From assembly GCF_000264905.1 (NCBI RefSeq), contig NW_006763134.1:1755626-1819625 (forward strand): 64,000 bases of DNA, in the 5' to 3' direction. The DNA comes from Stereum hirsutum FP-91666 SS1 (taxonomy: Eukaryota; Basidiomycota; Agaricomycetes; Russulales; Stereaceae). Shown one piece after another: positions 58,098 through 64,000 of this stretch. Below the pieces are notes generated by a model. That model saw only the letters and a program-made list of their open reading frames with translations, searched no databases and was not told the origin of the DNA. The position numbers were made by a program, and so were the translations under genes. Each line of letters begins with the position of its first letter. Position 1 is the first letter of the stretch.

Positions 58098-59287
58098 TGT
58101 GCTTCAAGCAGACGACGCATCAAGCTTCAAGTCTCAAGATTCAATATCACTTTCAAGCTCGACAATCAACCTTCAACCTTCAGAGCTCCAACGTCTGCTC
58201 AAGATTTCAAGCCTCAACGTTCAAAGTCGGGTGCCTGGTTCGAATCGAAGACTTCGTGAATCCCCTTTACAAGTGTATTTATATGGACCTCAAGATACTC
58301 AAGGCTCAAGTACCCAAGACTCTCAACGCTCTCAACCCTCAAGTATCATGGACTCACTCTCCGATAATCGACCCGTTCGCCACTCATCAACATCGTTATG
58401 ACCATTCTACTCGTATTCACTTATGGACTATTTCCTCGCTATCGATTTCTTTCTTTTCTGTTCGTTGGTTTGCATCCTCACCCCTCCTCCTCTCTGTCTC
58501 TCTGTCTCGCGTCTCGGGTTGCTTCATGTTTATGGACGCTTGTCTCCTTGTCCGCACCCAATCCCCGCTCACTCGCATCTCCTCTCCTCTGCCCTCTGAA
58601 TCCTGTTCATCACCGATTCGTGTAAAACTGCCTGCCTGCCTGCCTGCGCCCATGTGTATCATCTAGCATCTACTTATATACCATCTCTCTCTCTCTCTTC
58701 TTTTCCTTTCTTCCTTGTTTCATCTTTCATTCTCCTTTCGTTCCATGATCCATCTCATAATCACCACGTCGCGCTCTGCCCTTGTTTTCCGCGTTGTTTC
58801 GCTGTTTATATATTCGCCATATCTTCCCACATCTCCATCTCACCTCTCCATCTCCGCTTGCGTCTCCCTGCCTGCATTTCTTCCTGTTTATTCGTTCAAC
58901 CCCATTACATGGATAGATCAGCCTTGGTCTGTCTAGATGTTACAGTACTAGTATCGGACTCGTACTTTACTCATTGTAGAGGATAAATCCAAGATAAATC
59001 ACTGTGCATCGAATTGTACATACAAATTGCGATAAAAATCACCTCTCAGCATCTCTTTCTTTCTGGCTCTTGTACATTCTCTCGGGTGGAAAACGTGAGG
59101 ATATCGCCTCGACTTTACCGCGTTACCGTGTACGTGGCGCCGTACAATGCGCGTCAGTGGCACAGAGTGACGCACGGTGTCAAGCAAGTAACTTGCCTTA
59201 TATTAACCACACGCATCAGCCTCACTCTCACTCTCCTTTATTCTTTTCTTTTCTCTTTTCTCTGGTCTCTTTACTCGACCGACGGCC
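58098..59287. other. intergenic with CTCAA-rich and pyrimidine-rich tracts
   Basis: 58105-58345 is crowded with TCAAG/CTCAA-type repeats (low-complexity 3' region of the DUF6699 gene). 58380-58900 is CT-rich, with (CT)n at about 58686-58700. 59210-59285 is a strong pyrimidine tract just before the lunapark start, typical of fungal core promoters. Confidence 0.5.
58105..58345. repeat. degenerate CTCAAG/TTCAA repeat tract
   Basis: Many copies of TCAAG, TTCAA and CTCAA at irregular 6-14 base spacing, starting right after the DUF6699 stop codon. Confidence 0.6.
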
Positions 59288-61898
59288 ATGTCGTTCTTGA
59301 CAAAGTGGTTCAGAAAGGTGCGTGACTTCCTTAATACATTCTTGCGCTCTTTCGATTCCAAGCTCACTAACGACCTCCTCTGCGCTCGGCACCCATCCAT
59401 TCCACATTCCACATTCCACATTCCACATTCCACATTCTCACATCCATCTGTTCTTCATTCTTCACAAACGAAACCTGAACCTAAATCGAAACGACCCCAG
59501 ACCGAACCAGAAGACTACGAAACCATCCTCGCCTCCCTCTCCATCGACATCCAAAACCGTCAAACCCGCCTCTCCGAAATCCGTCTCCGCGAACGGCGCG
59601 CTTCCCTCCTCGTCACGCTCTACACCCTCGGCACATGGGCCGCGTACGTCAGCTTTTGGTATATGGGTCTCGTACCCTCCCTTGGGGTGTTGGGGACGGG
59701 GATGAAGGGGGAGAGAGGGGAGAGGGTGGAGAGGGTGGTGGGGGCGTTGCCGGTGTTTGTGGGGCCTGTTTTGTATGTGTCTCCTTTCTTTTTTGAGGGG
59801 TTTGGGAGGGAAGAAGCTGATTGAGTTGGGTAAATGCAGGATTTTGTTTACGAGACGGATCATACAGATGTATTTTACGAGGAAGGGAGATGCTGAAGGT
59901 TAGTGCCACACACATTCATGCCACACCACACCCCACACCCCTGTCCTCTCTCCACTTTATGTGTTCTCTTCGCATCCTTCTTATTACGATCTCACACACA
60001 ACTCTAACATCTATGTTTTGTCATAACCGACCTCCCGCCACAAAACGCCACCTCCCGCCACCGCCCCACCTCAACCTCAACCTCCCCCGACCTCAACCCA
60101 ACCCACCGAACCGACCCACATCACAACGCCCAAAAACGAACAGAAAAGACCCTGAAAGCACTCTACAAAGAACAACGCACCAAAATCGAAGACATCAAGA
60201 AGAAGACGAACTACTACAACACGCGGTCGCTCATCGAGCGGTATGACGAGGCTCCTTCCGCGCCTGGGGTTCGTCAAAGGAATGTCAGTGGGGCACCACC
60301 AGGAGCACCGGGCATGGGCGCAGGAGTAGGGGGAGGAGTGGGACAGAGCCCGCAAAGAGGAGGATTAGGGCCGCAGATGCCGTCGACGCCGCCACGGCTG
60401 GGACAAGGACAAGGACAAGGACAGGGGCAGGGGCAGAATGATTTGTTGAGGACGCCGATGCCTTTGAGTCCGGGGTTGCAGACTCATTTGATGCGTGCGT
60501 ACTTTCTACACCCCTCTACGCGTTCACCCGCGCACCATCGTTCTTGTTCCCGATCTTTGTGAAAGAGGGACATAAACTGATGCGAGTTTTTTCTACCCTT
60601 TCATGCTATATTATCGCATCTGTGAATTCAACACGCTCACCAACCGACCACTCAACCGACCAACCGCTCAACCGCTCAACCAACCAACCAACCAACCAAC
60701 CACCGAACCCACCCCACCAACCAACCGACCACCCACCAACCCAACAACCCACCAACCAACCAACCAACTTAACAGCCAAACCCCAACAACCAATCCCCCA
60801 CCCCCGCAAACAATGGTACGACAAACTCGCAGACGCGCTCCTCGGGGACGACGAAGCCGCACCCGGCCCCGCCGCGTCTCGATACGCGCTCATATGCCAG
60901 AAGTGTTTTGCGCATAATGGGTTGGTGAAGGAGAGTATGTGGGAGGATGCGCGTGAGTCTTTTCTTCTCGTTTTCTTTTTTGAAAGAGAGGGAGAGAGAG
61001 AGAGAGAGATTTCTTGGGGATGCTTTTTTTCGGGGTTTGAAGTGGTGTTTGCGGGGTTTGGTTGGGCCAGGAGACGCGAGTGCACGGTGGTAGGTCTGAC
61101 GCGACTTCCATGGGCAAGCGACGCTCGACGATGCGAGGGAGGACATTTCCCGTGGAAGCGAGGCCGTTAGGGGTGGGATCAATCTCCCACCTTGGTATCG
61201 TCGTACGACGATAATATGGACTCATAAACGAGCATCAGGTGGGCTCGGAGAGCGAGAATACTTGTGTAGCTAGCAAGTTCCAGAGTGAAGAACGACGACA
61301 GGCAGTTGTGCCCTTATGGTGCAAGGTCACTATATGTGCCACCGGGTTAGATCTCTCCACGGTTGTCGCTGTCGTCAGCGTTCGCCTTTCACCGCGTATC
61401 TGTGGACGATTGGCCTATAAATACAGAGTGTGCAATGGTCACATCGATAGGCAAACGACCATGCCCGTCGTCGCCGCTGCCAGCGTAGCACCTTCTACCA
61501 TAACGCTCACGCTCTTCTCCATATTTCCCGCCCACCGTGTCCCTCTCAAAGCACCCAGACAACTGATTTACCTTTCATCCTTACTAGAATACGTCTGCCC
61601 TAAATGTGGCCAGTTCAACCCCTCCGCTCGCTCCCTCAAACAAGGTGGCCCAGGTCCATCATCTACAACCTCCTCCCCACAGTCGAAGACCGCGTCGCCT
61701 CAGTCTGGTCGGCAAGGTCAGGCGCAGCTCGGAGTCCACCACCTGAATCCTGCATCTGGTCCTGCGGGAGGCGAGGTGACAGGGGCAGCGAGCCCGTCGC
61801 AGAGGAATGCTTCGGCGGAGAGGCAAGAGGGCAGTGGTGAGGAGGGTGAGGGTGAGGGTGAGGGCAGCAGTATGACGATGGACGTTGATAGCTCGTAG
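59288..61898 (+). CDS. lunapark-type ER-junction protein
   Basis: Lunapark proteins sit at three-way junctions of the ER network and stabilise them. The start at 59288 gives MSFLTKWFRK, then an intron (with ATTCCAC repeats) and KPEPKSKRPQTEPEDYETIL, SIDIQNRQTRLSEIRLRERR, the conserved coiled segment. Two membrane segments follow: LVTLYTLGTWAAYVSFWYMG and VVGALPVFVGPVL joined to ILFTRRIIQMYF. TLKALYKEQRTKIEDIKKKT is the second coiled segment and NYYNTRSLIERYD the family motif. A Gly/Pro-rich insert with a (GQ)n run comes next, then QWYDKLADALLGDD, ALICQKCFAHNGLVKESMWE and, after a 636-bp intron (about 60953-61588), YVCPKCGQFNPSAR. The two CxxC pairs make the lunapark zinc ribbon. The tail is Ser/Glu-rich, ending MTMDVDSS at 61896-61898. 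About 430 residues. Confidence 0.9.
59398..59442. repeat. heptamer tandem repeat in lunapark intron 1
   Basis: CACATTC/ATTCCAC units repeat five to six times in the first intron. Confidence 0.8.
60400..60437 (+). repeat. hexamer repeat encoding (GQ)n
   Basis: GGACAA/GGGCAG units encode GQGQGQGQGQ in the Gly/Pro-rich part of the lunapark protein; such a run is prone to length change. Confidence 0.8.
60645..60770. repeat. CCAA/CCAAC tetranucleotide-rich tract
   Basis: A long run of ACCAACCAACC-type units with GACC variants inside a lunapark intron. It opens frames on both strands by chance. Confidence 0.8.
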
Positions 61899-64000
61899 GA
61901 GGTGTCGTGCGTGAGGACGATTCGAGCGGGACGGTCGATGTTTTACTTCTTGGATATATACACATCTTGGGCTCGATGAGTTATGGGCACGATATCTGCC
62001 TGGAGGGGCAGTCAGTTGACTGTATCACGGGCTCCACGGATAGCGGGAACAATAGTTGGGTGGGCAGGTTGGATAGACGTGTGATGGAGGTCATGCATGG
62101 ACGTGGACTCATATTTGGTAGCTCGCTCGTTCGTTCGTCTGTTATCGTATGCTTCGGTTCATCGCCATATTATTTCCTGCTGAATATTGTATTCTTTTTC
62201 GCAGCTCCTCCTGCATTCGCCCGTCCGCTGCGCCCTCCCTTGCCTCCTCCTGTCTCTCCGACCGTTTCCCCCTCGATTGTGGTTCAACTTTTGCTCGTGA
62301 TCATGGGCCCCAAGTACGGACATCCTTGCGGCAATTATGGTGGCAGATCCTTGTCTTGACTTGCGTAAGCTTCGTGAGTGTCGCACGAGTGTAGGGCAGT
62401 GCGAGGTAGTGCGCTGCAGCCCGTCGAGTTCAGGATGAAGAACTCTCTTGATCCACCACCGCTGAGGGATCAAGAGGAAGAAGGTGTGGCCAGAGTTTGC
62501 CCTCGGCGTCCGTTCAGTGAGTGAGTCGGCCTGTTGCGCTGAAATGATCGATAGCGATATATAGTGGGGGCTCGTGTGCCTTCGCTATGGGTCGCATCGC
62601 ACCACACCTCACGGGAGGATGCGATAGACTATGGGATGCTAGTAGAGAGGGGTGTAGTGGCCCTGGATATGTGGTCATCACATGCCTCGTCTCGCCACTT
62701 CCCATCCCAGCGCCACAGACTACTCGCGAGATGGGTGGGAATTCTGCAGATTTCGCAGAGAAATCATCGATGGAGAAGATAGACGATTGGTGACTTGGAT
62801 GTCGGATGGACTGGCGGCGCGGTTTCTCTCACAGAGCTCATCTGGAGTGCCATTTTTCGCGACATTTGTTTGGGGTTTCTTTCGCGTTCATATCTCTCGT
62901 GTTCCGGTGATGGAGAGCCTCCGAACAATCGTGTCGTAAATCTCATGGAGATACCCTACAATCCCTGTTTTGCAGGTGATTTTCCCGGAGTCGCGTCGCT
63001 TACGCAGCCCAGCAGCAGCGTGGATGCGTTTGGAGTTTGCTGGTGCCGTTTCGAAAAGACTCCAGCGCCCCTGAATTGACCACCTCTGAATGTGGTCTGG
63101 CAATACCACGAGATATACGCAGTCGGCATTTTGGTTTATTTACGAACTGGGGTCGGAATCTCGACGTTGCAGGGGTGGATAGGTGTCCCGCCACATCTGA
63201 TTTTCCCGAGAAAGTGTGGCGTCCGCATTGTCTGCCTCTCAAGCGACCAGCGACCAGCTTCCCAGTCCCAATGATTGCCTGGAGCTACCGCTCCTTCCAA
63301 ACATTTCCGAGCCAAAGACACAAGCCCGGTTCATAGGATCGTTAGCCTACCATTCTATGGCAACAGCGACGAGTGTTGTGTCTCCCCTTCAACCTCACAA
63401 AGCACTCGTCTTACTCATCGAACTCACACCTTTGGCGTCCCTGTACAGGCTCTCAGCCAACCTGGGCGCCTTGTCTTCCCGAAAAGAAAAGCACTGTAGT
63501 TGAACTTCGCACCTGAAGCCGTCGGCACAGTCGCCACGTTCCTATTCGCATTCCGAATTGCTTGCTCGTCGACAAGGTGGCGTTCCCTGCTCCCCAACTT
63601 TCACGCCACCTCTGTTTGCGTGATCTCTCACCTAAGTGGGGTTTCTACTTATTTTCTCTACGTGGGTGTTGAAGCGCTGCATATTAACCTAGGTACGCAA
63701 CCGATCTCTACTCCTGCTTGCGTCGATTGTGGCGTTTAGGCGGTGGTGTCTAATGCAGCAATCCTCAGCGTTTTTCGTCACGCCTTCGGCCATAGGAGAA
63801 GTTCGTTCGAAGTCGGAAGGTAGAAGATCACGTCCTGGAGATCCACACCTCTCTCTCTCTTAGTATTTTAGTAAGTTTTTCTGGACACCATTTCGATATA
63901 TTCTGAAAACTGACGCAACACAGCTTCTGAAGTTGGCAGGGCCCCGCGCACCCTCAACTCCCAATTTCCGATGAGCTGAGGATCGAGGCTGGCGAGGCTG
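61899..64000. other. gene-poor right end of the window
   Basis: 2.1 kb without a supported gene. Frames on both strands lack motifs. GT..AG 63871-63923 looks like a genuine 53-bp intron on the plus strand and may belong to a gene that continues past the window, perhaps in its 5' untranslated region. CGCCACA/TGTGGCG heptamers recur here (for example 63192 and 63219). Confidence 0.4.

Noticed and set aside
58225..58260. GGTTCGAATC reminiscent of a tRNA T-loop
   Set aside because: No cloverleaf around it; sits in the CTCAA-rich repeat tract.
60544..61170. 208-residue plus-strand frame with Pro/Asn/Gln repeats
   Set aside because: Most of it is the CCAA-rich intron of the lunapark gene; only the short exon with QWYDKLADALL and CQKCFAHNGL is coding.

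Overview
The window is nuclear DNA of a filamentous basidiomycete, most likely an Agaricomycete (mushroom-forming fungus). The evidence is: genes broken by many 50-65 bp GT..AG introns, often with a visible CTGAC/CTAAC branch point; gene families typical of Agaricomycetes (DUF6533 membrane protein, BTB protein with short divergent BTB domain, DUF6699 protein, PARP-like protein with Cys modules, WW-like membrane proteins); and MITE-type transposons. No rRNA, tRNA, CRISPR or prokaryotic signal was seen. Exon boundaries were read by eye; outer coordinates of genes are start codon to stop codon unless stated.

Layout. 1-1461: 3' part of a DUF6533-type membrane protein (+). 1700-4805: amino acid permease (-), head-to-head with an FAD-dependent oxidoreductase (5515-7914, +). 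8276-10422: secreted tyrosinase (-), one intron of which carries a complete 604-bp hAT-like MITE. 10423-13153: gene-poor, repeat-rich, with a second MITE (11883-12398). 13154-14805: NAD(P)-dependent epimerase/dehydratase-like enzyme (-). 15297-16588: unrecognised gene (+). 17335-18747: BTB/POZ protein (+). 19480-21758: nucleolar GNL3/Grn1-type circularly permuted GTPase with no visible basic N-terminus (+). 22462-24364: PARP-like protein with four Cys modules (+). 24942-25886: divergent Ras-like GTPase (+). 26314-28220: soluble fumarate reductase, Osm1/Frd1 type (+). 28663-31813: Afi1/DENN-type trafficking protein (+). 33480-34974: intradiol ring-cleavage dioxygenase (-).

36474-54838 is the accessory core of the window: four paralogues, all on the minus strand, of a membrane protein family with two degenerate WW-like modules (copies A-D). 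Copies B, C and D are a true tandem array, each with a long Ser/Pro-rich N-terminal region holding the same short linear motifs. Copy A lacks that region. Head-to-head with copy A lies a 78-residue Pro-rich, charged protein (38704-39162) whose four small exons make it easy to miss. I know no assigned function for this family; it is the best candidate here for an undescribed system.

54839-64000: gene-poor stretch with a probable gene remnant, a DUF6699 protein (57262-58097, +), a lunapark-type ER protein with long repeat-containing introns (59288-61898, +), and a 2.1-kb end segment with only one credible splice signature at the right edge.
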